NCBI GenBank assembly: GCA_964560875.1
Contig: CAZLMW010000036.1
Span: 3,787-67,786 of the forward strand
Direction of reading: 5' to 3'
Length of the DNA stretch: 64,000 nt
From: CAZLMW01 sp964560875
GTDB taxonomy: Bacteria; Myxococcota_A; UBA9042
Shown here one piece after another: positions 27,711 to 35,755 of this stretch. A program made the translations under genes and the position numbers. Within the stretch, counting starts at the first letter, position 1. Each line of letters opens with the position of its first letter. The notes below the pieces were generated by a model. That model searched no databases, was not told the origin of the DNA, and was given only the letters and a program-made list of their open reading frames with translations.

Positions 27711-27791
27711 ATGAGCCGCATCTACGCGACACGCACGCGGTTGATCTCCACGTTCTTCACGATCGGGCTGCGAAGACCTCGCAAAGTCTGA
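27711..27791 (+). CDS. Possible 26-residue small protein
   Basis: A short frame with a nearly ideal translation signal: GGAGGAACC directly before ATG at 27711. It encodes a basic peptide (MSRIYATRTRLISTFFTIGL, then RRPRKV) with a short hydrophobic middle flanked by Arg/Lys. It follows the FecR gene by 43 bases. It could be a genuine small membrane-binding protein, a leader peptide, or the remnant of a decayed gene. I have no homology evidence. Confidence 0.35.
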   Translation: MSRIYATRTRLISTFFTIGLRRPRKV

Positions 27792-27817
27792 TCGCACAGA
27801 CCTGGGCGCATTCGAGC

Positions 27818-28312
27818 TCAGAAGTCGAGATCTGACGCCGCGCCGCGGATGAAGCGGTAGCCGACTTCGACCCCGGTCAAAGGTGGGATGCCACCAAACT
27901 CGGATGTCAGGCGCGCGAAAAACGCGCCGTCCCGGGTCGGTCTCCAGGCGATTTCGCCGGTCACGCGCAACGCAAGGTCGAGGTCGTGAACCCCGGCGCC
28001 GACGGTCAAAGAAGGCACCCACTGCAGCGCATCGATGATGATCCTCGTCTCCGCAAACGCGCCAAAACGGGGCTCAGCAGCCGAGTCCACGCCACCATAG
28101 ACGACCGCCCCAAGCGACCAGAGATCACGCACGTTATAAAGATATTGCGCGCCCGCCCGCGCGTAGAACGGCGGCCCCGTGGTCGCCAAACCTCCGCCGC
28201 CCGCGACACCGTATTCGTGTTCGCCTTCCGCCGCAGCTGCACGTTCGGGCGCCATGAGCGCGCTGCCAAGCAGCAGCAACGCAACGGGTACAGCCAAGGC
28301 GCGGCGCTTCAT
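27818..28312 (-). CDS. Small exported beta-rich protein, hypothetical
   Basis: A 164-residue protein with a clear signal peptide (MKRRALAVPVALLLLGSALM, cleaved about AAAA-EGEHE). The mature part is an alternation of short amphipathic strands (PPFYARAGAQYLYNV, WSLGAVVYGGV, LTVGAGVHDLDLALRVTGEIAW, TGVEVGYRFI) ending in an aromatic and a final Phe (SDLDF). This suggests a small outer-membrane beta-barrel of about eight strands, but no family is recognised. I set the start at the ATG at 28312, where the signal peptide begins; upstream in-frame codons lie inside ligA. The gene starts 10 bases after the ligA stop, so it is likely co-transcribed with ligA. Confidence 0.6.
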   Translation of the reverse strand: MKRRALAVPVALLLLGSALMAPERAAAAEGEHEYGVAGGGGLATTGPPFYARAGAQYLYNVRDLWSLGAVVYGGVDSAAEPRFGAFAETRIIIDALQWVPSLTVGAGVHDLDLALRVTGEIAWRPTRDGAFFARLTSEFGGIPPLTGVEVGYRFIRGAASDLDF

Positions 28313-28322
28313 CGCGGTGGGT

Positions 28323-30317
28323 TCAGGGGAGGCGGGCAAGGAAATCGTCCTCGCTGATGAGCTCGAGCGCCTGACCAGCGTCGGCGAGCTTCTTGGCTTT
28401 CTTGAGTTTGCTGGACGGTTTGGGCGCGTTGAGCCCATCGCCACCAACAACGACCATCGTGGTGTCCTTGGTCACCGACGAACCCGCTTTGCCCCCCAGT
28501 CGCGATACGAGCTGTTGGGCGTCGCGGCGTGTCATGCGCTCCAATGCGCCGGTGAAGACGACGACCTGACCGGCCATCGGCGCGCCGGCATCGACGTTGG
28601 CCGCGGGACGGTAGACGTCGACCTGCTCTTGGAGTCGGTCGATCAGCGGGGCCAGCTCCGCAAGGCCCGAGACGATCCGCTCTGCCGTGATGGCGCCCAG
28701 TGAGTGGACGTCGGCGAGCTGGTCGACCGTGAGCGCGCGAATCTCGGCGAGATCCCAGCGCGACGACAGCAGCCCAGCGGCGTGTTTGCCGAGCGTGTCG
28801 ATGCCCAGCGCGATGAGAAACGTCTGCAGCTGAACACGCCGGCCGTTTTGGACCTGCCCCAGCAGATTCTCAGCGCTTGTGCGGCCCAGCCTGGGCAGCT
28901 GCTGCAAGTGGTCGACCGTCAGCTCGTACAGGTCGGCGGCATCGCGCACCATCTCGCGCTCGAGCAGCATGTCGATGATCTTCTCTCCAAACCCGTCGAT
29001 CTCGAGGACCTTGGTGTAGTGGAGCAAGATCCCGCGTTGGACCGCCGGGCAAGCGCTCGGCGCAGAGCAATGCAAAGTGATCGTCTCGACGTCTTCGCCG
29101 GCGACGCGACGGACCGACGAGCGAATCGTGGTCGGCGACTGGCAAACGGGGCATTCGGCCGGGTGTACGACGGGTCGGTCACCGCCGCCGAGGCTGCCTT
29201 CGACGTGAGGGATTACCCCGCCGCGCCGGGTCATTTGCAGCGTGTCTCCGATCCGCAGGTCGAGGCTTTGGACGTTGCTCAAGTTGTGGAGCGTGGCGCG
29301 GGAGACCATCGCTCCGGAGAGCTCGACAGGCTGCACGATGGCGACCGGCGTCACGGTCCCGGTGCGCGAAACAGACCACAACACGTCTTCAAGGACGCTC
29401 TGCCCCGAGTCGCCCTGGAACTTGTATGCGATGGCCCAACGCGGGTGGTGCGCCGTAAATCCGCGCCGTCGCTGCTCGGCGAGGTCATCGATCTTGAAGA
29501 CGACGCCGTCGGTTTCGTAGTCGAACCCCTCACGTTCGCCGACGAGCCGCTGGTAGACGGCCTCGGCCTCCGACACCGAACAAACCTCGGTGGGCGCTGG
29601 CGTAAACCCAAGCTCGACCAGGATCGCGGCCTTCTCACGTTCGGTGGCGACCTCCCAGCCCAGCAGGTCGTAGGCAAAAAAGCGCAACTGCGATGGCGGA
29701 ACCGCCCCGACTTCTTTGGCCTTGATCGAACCGGCCGCCACGTTTCGCGGGTTGGCGTAGAGCTCGCTGACCGCGGCGAACAGCGAGAGCGGCATGTAGA
29801 CCTCGCCGCGAACCTCGCAACCGGTACCGAAGCGCGTCACGAGCTGTTCGGACAGGCGGGTCGGCACATCGGGCAGCCCGGCCACGTTGCGACTGATGTT
29901 CTCTCCGCGTGAACCATCGCCGCGGGTGCCGGCCACCTCGAAGCAGCCGTCAGACCCGTAGCGGATCGCGCAAGCGGCACCGTCGATCTTCGGGCTCGCA
30001 ACCAACGAGCCATCGTAGGCCTTGGCCCATTTCACCAACTCGTCGCCGGAATAGCATTTGCCGAGCGACAGCATCGGGGGATCGTGCGCAACCTTGTCGT
30101 CGCCGTCGGCGACGCGCTGACCGGAACCGACCGCCGCAAGCACTTCGGCGGACGGGTCGAGCGCGCGCAAGCGTTCAACGAGCTGGTCATACTCCTGATC
30201 AGGAATAACGGCTGCGTTGTCGAGCCAGTAGCGCTCGTTGTGGAAAAGGATGACCTCGGCGAGCTCATCGGCGGTCAATTCGGACGGATTCCGCCCGGCA
30301 TGGGGTGGAGTCGGCAC
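28323..30317 (-). CDS. ligA: NAD-dependent DNA ligase
   Basis: A 664-residue protein, normal LigA length. It seals nicks with NAD. Order of parts: domain Ia with FHNERYWLDNAAVIPDQEYD; adenylation domain with the nucleotide-accepting Lys110 in SPKIDGAACAIRY and GVVFKIDD; OB fold; a four-Cys zinc finger (CPVCQSP, then two further Cys in LHCSAPSACP); HhH repeats; and a C-terminal BRCT domain (GQVVVFTGALERMTR). The frame stays open back into tRNA-Arg, so the true start must lie left of it. I chose GTG at 30315-30317, which has AGGA 5 bases upstream and gives the normal length. Confidence 0.93.
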   Translation of the reverse strand: MPTPPHAGRNPSELTADELAEVILFHNERYWLDNAAVIPDQEYDQLVERLRALDPSAEVLAAVGSGQRVADGDDKVAHDPPMLSLGKCYSGDELVKWAKAYDGSLVASPKIDGAACAIRYGSDGCFEVAGTRGDGSRGENISRNVAGLPDVPTRLSEQLVTRFGTGCEVRGEVYMPLSLFAAVSELYANPRNVAAGSIKAKEVGAVPPSQLRFFAYDLLGWEVATEREKAAILVELGFTPAPTEVCSVSEAEAVYQRLVGEREGFDYETDGVVFKIDDLAEQRRRGFTAHHPRWAIAYKFQGDSGQSVLEDVLWSVSRTGTVTPVAIVQPVELSGAMVSRATLHNLSNVQSLDLRIGDTLQMTRRGGVIPHVEGSLGGGDRPVVHPAECPVCQSPTTIRSSVRRVAGEDVETITLHCSAPSACPAVQRGILLHYTKVLEIDGFGEKIIDMLLEREMVRDAADLYELTVDHLQQLPRLGRTSAENLLGQVQNGRRVQLQTFLIALGIDTLGKHAAGLLSSRWDLAEIRALTVDQLADVHSLGAITAERIVSGLAELAPLIDRLQEQVDVYRPAANVDAGAPMAGQVVVFTGALERMTRRDAQQLVSRLGGKAGSSVTKDTTMVVVGGDGLNAPKPSSKLKKAKKLADAGQALELISEDDFLARLP

Positions 30318-30386
30318 GGCTTTCCTGGTCGCTGGTTTGGCATTTAGGGGTGGGCTGTGGCAGGCTCCGCCACCGTTCCCTGCGAG

Positions 30387-30463
30387 GTCCCCGTAGCTCA
30401 ATAGGATAGAGCGTTCGCCTCCTAAGCGAAAGGCTACAGGTTCGATTCCTGTCGGGGACGCCA
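30387..30463 (+). tRNA. tRNA-Arg (anticodon CCT)
   Basis: A complete cloverleaf. The 7-bp acceptor GTCCCCG (30387-30393) pairs with CGGGGAC (30453-30459), followed by discriminator G and an encoded CCA. The anticodon stem TTCGC/GCGAA encloses CTCCTAA, giving CCT, which reads AGG. The T-arm has GGTTCGATTCC. It is divergent from ligA. A weak 5-bp hairpin (GCGAG/CTCGC) follows at about 30471-30486 and may help termination. Confidence 0.96.
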
Positions 30464-30570
30464 CCTCCCCCGCGAGCGGCTCTCGCAACCATTCCCACTG
30501 TCATAAAAGGGTCACACGAACGGCCCTCCGGAGACGTCTCATCTCTTCCGACAAGCCAATCATCGGCAGC

Positions 30571-32193
30571 GTGGCAGCTGTCATCGACCTGACCGATGAT
30601 CACCCTGAATTGCTGAACGCGGACGTCGAAAAACACGCCGCTGCAGCGCTATCTGACATCCCCTTTTCCAAATTTGCGTTGCCCGAAGAGCTGCTGCGCG
30701 CCATCGACGACCTCGGCTTCGAGCGTTGCACGCCGATCCAGGCTGCAGCCATGCCGCACACGCTCAAAGGTCGCGACATCATGGGCCAGGCCCAGACGGG
30801 CACCGGCAAGACCGCCGCGTTTCTGCTGTCGATCTTCAACGAGATGACGCGCACCGAACGCGCCAGTGAGCTGGACCCACGGGCCGTCGTTCTCGCGCCG
30901 ACCCGCGAGCTCGCGATCCAGATCGCCGAGGACGCCCATGCCATCGGCCGCTATACCGACTTCAATACGGTCGCGGTGTTCGGCGGTATGGACTGGCAGA
31001 AGCAAGCGCGTGAGCTCGAAGATCCCGTCGATCTGCTCGTGGGCACCCCCGGCCGCATGATGGACTACATGCGCCGCGGCATGCTCGACCTGCGCCATTG
31101 TCAGATCGTGGTGTTGGACGAAGCCGATCGCATGCTCGACATGGGTTTCATCGACGACATCCGGTTCATCCTGTCGCGCACCGCCCGCAACCGACAGACG
31201 CTGCTCTTCTCGGCGACGTTCCCGTTTTCGGTGGTCAAGCTGGCGCGGCGCTTCCTCCGCGATCCGCACGAGATCCGCATCGATGCCGACAAGGTCGCTG
31301 CATCCACGGTCGAGCAGACGCTGTACCACGTCGCCGCGTTCGAGAAGCTGCAGCTGCTGCTGTGGGTGCTCGAGGAACGGCAACCAAAACGTGCGCTGCT
31401 CTTCGTCAACACCAAGCGCATCGGCGAGTGGCTGCATTTCAAGCTGTGGAACAACGGCTGGGACGCGGGCTACATCAGCGGCGATGTGGCGCAGAAGAAG
31501 CGCCTGCGGGTGATCGAGGACTTCAAGTCCGGCGCGATCGAGATGCTGGTGGCGACCGATGTCGCAGCTCGTGGCCTTCACGTGGACGACATCGAGCTGG
31601 TCATCAACTACGACCTGCCCGAAGACGCGCACGACTATGTGCACCGGATCGGCCGCACGGGACGCGCCGGGGCGACCGGCGTGGCGATCAGTTTCGCCGA
31701 TGAGCGCCTGGTCGCACACTTGCCCGCCATCGAGCGGTACGTGGGTTATAAGCTTCCCGTCGTTATCCCCGACGACGAGATGTTCCTGCGCGATGAAGCG
31801 CCACGCTACAAGTCCAAGCGCGACACAAAAGGCCGCGGTGGCGGTCGTGGCGGGCGGTCAGGCGGGCGCTCCGGTGGCGGCGGCTACGGCGGTCGAGGCG
31901 GCGGGCGAAGTGGCGGGCGAAGCGGCGGTCGAAGCGGCGGCCAATCGCGCTCTGGCGGATCCGACCGACGAAGCGATGGCGATAAACCCAACAACGACAG
32001 CGGCGACGCGACCAGGGCGGCAGGCGACGGTGGCTCGAAGGGGGCTGCGGCAGGCGACTCCTCCGAAGCTCCGCAGAAGCGCAAGCGGCGGCGACGTCGA
32101 AAGCGCAAGCGCGGCGGTGAGAAGGGCGCTGAAAAGGGCCCGCAGGCATCCGAATCCAAGAGTGACGGTTGCAGCGACGGCGGCGGCGAGTAG
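30571..32193 (+). CDS. DEAD-box ATP-dependent RNA helicase with RGG/basic tail
   Basis: A 540-residue helicase of the RhlB/RhlE kind that remodels RNA. Core motifs appear in order: Q motif (FERCTPIQAAAMP), I (AQTGTGKT), Ia (PTRELAIQ), GG, Ib (TPGRM), II (DEAD), III (SAT), then IV, V (ATDVAARGLHVDD) and VI (YVHRIGRTGRAG). Residues from about 410 on are low complexity: RSGG repeats rich in Gly/Arg, then Asp/Asn-rich, then a KRKRRRRRKRKRGG cluster, all likely RNA-binding. The GTG start at 30571 has no strong ribosome-binding site, so the exact start is uncertain. It is probably monocistronic. Confidence 0.92.
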   Translation: MAAVIDLTDDHPELLNADVEKHAAAALSDIPFSKFALPEELLRAIDDLGFERCTPIQAAAMPHTLKGRDIMGQAQTGTGKTAAFLLSIFNEMTRTERASELDPRAVVLAPTRELAIQIAEDAHAIGRYTDFNTVAVFGGMDWQKQARELEDPVDLLVGTPGRMMDYMRRGMLDLRHCQIVVLDEADRMLDMGFIDDIRFILSRTARNRQTLLFSATFPFSVVKLARRFLRDPHEIRIDADKVAASTVEQTLYHVAAFEKLQLLLWVLEERQPKRALLFVNTKRIGEWLHFKLWNNGWDAGYISGDVAQKKRLRVIEDFKSGAIEMLVATDVAARGLHVDDIELVINYDLPEDAHDYVHRIGRTGRAGATGVAISFADERLVAHLPAIERYVGYKLPVVIPDDEMFLRDEAPRYKSKRDTKGRGGGRGGRSGGRSGGGGYGGRGGGRSGGRSGGRSGGQSRSGGSDRRSDGDKPNNDSGDATRAAGDGGSKGAAAGDSSEAPQKRKRRRRRKRKRGGEKGAEKGPQASESKSDGCSDGGGE

Positions 32194-32210
32194 CCCATCG
32201 AAAAGGGCGC

Positions 32211-32239
32211 TTGACATCGGCACAGGCCGTCCTGAAACT
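32211..32239 (+). promoter_or_regulatory. Probable sigma-70 promoter of tRNA-Leu
   Basis: A perfect -35 TTGACA (32211-32216) is followed after 17 bases by GAAACT (32234-32239), a 3-of-6 match to TATAAT. Transcription would start near 32246, about 24 bases before the tRNA. A 6-bp hairpin (GCGCCC/GGGCGC, loop ACCT) at 32249-32264 lies in the short 5' leader. Confidence 0.5.
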
Positions 32240-32269
32240 CCGCACCCCGCGCCCACCTGGGCGCACGAA

Positions 32270-32357
32270 GCGAAAGTGGCGGAATTGGTAGACGCGCTAG
32301 ATTCAGGTTCTAGTGAGCACTATGCTCGTGGGGGTTCAAGTCCCCCCTTTCGCACCA
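32270..32357 (+). tRNA. tRNA-Leu (anticodon CAG)
   Basis: A class II tRNA with a long variable arm. The acceptor GCGAAAG (32270-32276) pairs with CTTTCGC (32347-32353), with discriminator A and encoded CCA. The anticodon stem CTAGA/TCTAG encloses TTCAGGT, giving CAG, which reads CUG, a major leucine codon in high-GC genomes. The variable arm TGAGCACTATGCTCG is a stem-loop. The last A of CCA is also the first base of an in-frame ATG for the following lipoprotein. Confidence 0.96.
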
Positions 32358-32374
32358 TGACTCGATCGGCCCCG

Positions 32375-32893
32375 ATGCCTTCGACCCGTCCAGCGGTCGG
32401 CACCTTGGCCGTACTTGTAGCGGCGCTGTGCTGCTGCGTGCTGCTCACCAGCGGCTGCGGACGTTCCCCGGCAGACAAGCTCGTCGACCGCTCGATGGTG
32501 CACCTCGAAGCGGGCGTCGACATGCTCAAGGATCATGCGCCGAACACGACCAAGCTGCTCGAAGCGGCGATGCACTACCAGCTCGAGCACCGCCAGGAAT
32601 TCCGCAAGCTGCGCAAAGACGGCGAGGCGCTCATGAAGTCGATGTCGACCGACGAGCGCAAGGCGTTTTCAGCGGACGCGTATCGGCGCGGAAACAAGCT
32701 CGTCACCGCCATGCAGACCGCCGCCAAGAAATACCCGAAGCCAAAACTCGTGCTGCGCGCGCTATCGCCGCTGATGGTGACCGGAACCGGCGTCGCTCCC
32801 CCCAAGAAGCTGCGCTCGTTGCTGCCGCCTCTGCCCGGTTTGCCCGGCGCCGGTACGCCCACCATGCGCGGCGGCGATCATCACGGCCACTGA
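32375..32893 (+). CDS. Small lipoprotein of unknown function
   Basis: About 172 residues. A hydrophobic signal (AVLVAALCCCVLLTSGC in part) ends in the lipobox LTSGC, so the mature protein is lipid-anchored. The rest is helical, Lys/Glu-rich (HYQLEHRQEFRKLRKDGEAL), then Pro/Gly-rich with a His-rich end (GGDHHGH). Two starts are possible: ATG at 32375, or ATG at 32357 overlapping the tRNA-Leu CCA end. Neither has a strong ribosome-binding site. It stands directly before lnt, the enzyme that completes lipoprotein maturation; that may be coincidence. No family recognised. Confidence 0.65.
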   Translation: MPSTRPAVGTLAVLVAALCCCVLLTSGCGRSPADKLVDRSMVHLEAGVDMLKDHAPNTTKLLEAAMHYQLEHRQEFRKLRKDGEALMKSMSTDERKAFSADAYRRGNKLVTAMQTAAKKYPKPKLVLRALSPLMVTGTGVAPPKKLRSLLPPLPGLPGAGTPTMRGGDHHGH

Positions 32894-32923
32894 GCCTGCC
32901 GCCCCACCTCGCAGGCCGACTTG

Positions 32924-35731
32924 ATGCGCGCTTTGTTGTCCATCCAGGGACTGCTCGTTGCAATCACCGGCGTGCTGGTGTTCCTGGCGTACCCGGGCTT
33001 CAACCACGACTGGCTCGCCTGGTTCGCGTACGTGCCGCTGCTCGTGGCGACGCGCAAATCGACGGTTCGGCAGGGCTTCTGGCTGGGGCTGGTCGCGGGA
33101 ACGATCACCAACGGCGGCGGATTTCACTGGATCACCCAGATGCTGCAGGACTTCGGCCACCTGCCGGCGGTGGTCACCTGGGCGATCCTCGGCCTGCAAG
33201 CGGTGACCCAGGGACTCGCGTTCGCCGTCGGGATCGCGATGTGGCGGTGGTTGGTCATCCGCGGCGCGCCCAACGCCCTGTCGGCGATGCTCGGGTTGTG
33301 GTTTGGGGAGGCCGTCGTGCCGATGATCTTCCCGTGGTTTCTCGGCAACGCCATCAGCAACGAGACGCTGTTCGTCCAGATCGCCGAGCTCGGTGGCGTG
33401 CACATCGTTTCCGCCCTGCTCTACGCGTCCAACGCAGCGGTTTTCGACGTGGTGGCGTCGATTGTCGACGGTCGTCGTCCGTCGTGGCGCATGGTTGGTG
33501 GCACTGTCGTGGCCGTGCTTGTCACCGCCGGTTTTGGTCACTGGCGCATTGGCGATGTCGAGGCGCGTGAAGAGGTCGCGCCCAAGCTGAAGATAGGGCT
33601 TGTCGAGGGCGACATCGGGATCTGGGAGAAGCAGGCCCAGCACCTGCGCGGCATCGACCGCGTGCGCACCCTCCGCAACAACCTGCTCATCCATCAGCAG
33701 CTTTCGGCCAAGCTCGAAAAGCAGGGCGCTGAGCTCATCGTCTGGCCAGAGAGCGCGTACATGCCGTACGGCCCCGTGCCTGTGTTCTTTTCGACGGACC
33801 GGTTCCTCGCGGTCGGCAACAACGGCTCGATGTGGCGGCACGACGGCAATTCGCTGATTCCCGTCGACGGCCGGCGCAACGCAATCCCGTCCGGTCGCGC
33901 ACGTCTCACGGGGTTGTCGAGCCCGCGCGGCGACGTGCGGCGGTTCATCGCCGGCGGCAAGAAGGTCATCACTGTCGCGCCGTGGGTGGTCCGCTCACTC
34001 CCCGCGCCTCAAGGCGAGACGTTCGTCGACACGGTCAGCCCGGGAATCAACATGTTCGGCGCGATGCGTCCGGGCCTGGTTGCTGCTCGGTCCGGCAAAG
34101 TGTTCAAGCTGCCCTTCGACCCCGAGCCGCTCGAACGCGACGGTCCACAAGACCTCGAACCACCCACGTTGCACGAGATCCCCGGTCACAAGATCGGCGC
34201 CGTTGATATCGCGTCGATGGGCATGTCGGGACGTGGCGAGACGTGGCTGGTCGGGCGCAAAGGCGCGATGCTCCGCGTGGTCGGCAACTCCATTCAACGG
34301 GCGCACTCCCCCGTTCAGGCGGATCTCTGGGACGTCGCCGGCGACTCGCTCGGCACCACCTTGGTCGCGGTGGGCGCCGACGGGACCATCCTCAGCATCC
34401 GCGGCTCGAGCGTCTCGATCGACACCCGTGGCGGCAAAGACCTCTACGCCGCGTTCTTCGACCAGGCCGGCAACGCGTGGGCGGGCGGCCAGGACGGGAC
34501 ACTGCTCAAGCGTCGGCGCCGCGGACGTTGGCAACGCGTGTCGTTCGGTTTCGGGTCGGACATCCTCGCGGGCGCGGCCGACGCGACCAACAACCTCCTG
34601 CTGCTGGGACGGGCGGGCGCTGCGTGGCACGGCAACAAGGGAGCGTTCAGATCGTTGCCGAAGACTCAGGCCGCGATCCACGCCGTCGTCGGGCTGCAGG
34701 CCAAGGCCAGCTACACCATCCCGCGAACCGCCAAGCGCATCCTGCCGTCCAGCGCCGCCCTGCCCTCCACAAAACTGAAGTACCCCGACAACGTCATCGC
34801 CGACGACCGACTTGGCGAGTTCGACAGATCATCGCCCCGGCGCGGCTTCAAGACCCCGCTGCTGTTTGGCGCGTTGACCTACGGCGGCGTACTGCCACGA
34901 AGCAACAACGACTGCCGCGCTTGCTACAACAGTGCGCTGCTCATCGATGGCGAGGGCAAGGTGCTCGAGTTGACCGACAAGGCGTTCCTGCTCGTCTTTG
35001 GCGAGTACATGCCGTTTGGCGAGCGGTTGCCAAAGCTCTACGAATACCTGCCTGAGTCCTCGCGCTTTCAGCCGGGCACGCGAACCCATCCGCTCGTGCT
35101 CGGCAACGCGCGGATCGGTGTACTGGTCTGCTACGAGGACCTGCTGCCGCGCCAGGCGATGAAGGTCGCCGCCCACGATCCCAACGTCTTCATCAACCTC
35201 ACCAACGACGCCTGGTTTGGCGAGACCGCCGAGCCCGAGCATCACCTGCAGCTTTCGCAGCTGCGCACGGTCGAATACCGGCGCTGGATGATCCGCTCGA
35301 CCAACACCGGAATCAGCGTGTTCATCGACGCGCTGGGCCGCCGCCGCAAGCAAACCGCGCTCACCAAGGCCGAGACGTTGATGATGTCTGTGCCGTTGCT
35401 CGAAGGCCGAACGGTCTACGCGCTGCTCGGTGATTGGCCACTGGTGGTGCTCGCCATCCTGCTTCTGTTGGTTGCCGGACGCGCGCTGCGGGGCACTTCA
35501 GGACCGGCGCGATCGGGCAAGAAGGCGACCGGCGGGAAAAAAAGCGGCGCGTCCGCAGCCAAGAAGAAGGCCGCAGCCAAGAAGAAGGCCGCAGCCAAGA
35601 AGAAGGCCGCAGTAAACAGGGCGACGGGTAAGAAAGCGTCGGGCAAAAAGGCGAGTGACAAGAAGGCGGCTCCGAGGCGTTCGACATCCGCCAAACCCAA
35701 GGCCGGCAAGTTGAAGCCGAAGAAGCTCTAG
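32924..35731 (+). CDS. lnt: Apolipoprotein N-acyltransferase with a large inserted domain
   Basis: A 935-residue protein, against about 500 for usual Lnt. It N-acylates lipoproteins at the periplasmic face of the inner membrane. Six or so membrane segments span residues 1-210 (LAYPGFNHDWLAWFAYVPLL is typical). The nitrilase domain has catalytic Glu276 (IVWPESAYMPY), Lys686 (TDKAFLLVFGEYMPFG) and Cys736 (GVLVCYEDLLP), followed by NLTNDAWFG and a final membrane segment. Between Glu and Lys lies an extra ~350 residues (about 285-640) of repeated strands such as GETWLVGRKGAMLRV and TLVAVGADGTILSIRG, like a beta-propeller. After the last membrane segment comes an 80-residue Lys/Ala tail. ATG at 32924 chosen. 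Confidence 0.88.
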   Translation: MRALLSIQGLLVAITGVLVFLAYPGFNHDWLAWFAYVPLLVATRKSTVRQGFWLGLVAGTITNGGGFHWITQMLQDFGHLPAVVTWAILGLQAVTQGLAFAVGIAMWRWLVIRGAPNALSAMLGLWFGEAVVPMIFPWFLGNAISNETLFVQIAELGGVHIVSALLYASNAAVFDVVASIVDGRRPSWRMVGGTVVAVLVTAGFGHWRIGDVEAREEVAPKLKIGLVEGDIGIWEKQAQHLRGIDRVRTLRNNLLIHQQLSAKLEKQGAELIVWPESAYMPYGPVPVFFSTDRFLAVGNNGSMWRHDGNSLIPVDGRRNAIPSGRARLTGLSSPRGDVRRFIAGGKKVITVAPWVVRSLPAPQGETFVDTVSPGINMFGAMRPGLVAARSGKVFKLPFDPEPLERDGPQDLEPPTLHEIPGHKIGAVDIASMGMSGRGETWLVGRKGAMLRVVGNSIQRAHSPVQADLWDVAGDSLGTTLVAVGADGTILSIRGSSVSIDTRGGKDLYAAFFDQAGNAWAGGQDGTLLKRRRRGRWQRVSFGFGSDILAGAADATNNLLLLGRAGAAWHGNKGAFRSLPKTQAAIHAVVGLQAKASYTIPRTAKRILPSSAALPSTKLKYPDNVIADDRLGEFDRSSPRRGFKTPLLFGALTYGGVLPRSNNDCRACYNSALLIDGEGKVLELTDKAFLLVFGEYMPFGERLPKLYEYLPESSRFQPGTRTHPLVLGNARIGVLVCYEDLLPRQAMKVAAHDPNVFINLTNDAWFGETAEPEHHLQLSQLRTVEYRRWMIRSTNTGISVFIDALGRRRKQTALTKAETLMMSVPLLEGRTVYALLGDWPLVVLAILLLLVAGRALRGTSGPARSGKKATGGKKSGASAAKKKAAAKKKAAAKKKAAVNRATGKKASGKKASDKKAAPRRSTSAKPKAGKLKPKKL
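35561..35612 (+). repeat. 18-bp tandem repeat encoding KKKAAA units in the Lnt tail
   Basis: The unit AAGAAGAAGGCCGCAGCC is present almost three times (35561-35578, 35579-35596, 35597-35612, the last diverging at its end). It encodes KKKAAA blocks in the cytoplasm-side tail of Lnt. The near identity indicates recent slippage expansion. Confidence 0.85.
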
Positions 35732-35755
35732 CGCGGACTTTCGCGCGGCGTTTGT

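Noticed and set aside
30337..30366. TTGGCA with a possible -10 before tRNA-Arg
   Set aside because: The -10 at proper spacing (CAGGCT) is too poor to call a promoter.
30471..30486. Hairpin GCGAG/CTCGC after tRNA-Arg as an intrinsic terminator
   Set aside because: Only 5 bp and no T-run; too weak to list as a terminator.
30318..30488. Extended N-terminus of LigA reaching into tRNA-Arg
   Set aside because: The upstream codons translate the tRNA gene and its flank; normal LigA length and an AGGA site favour the GTG at 30317.
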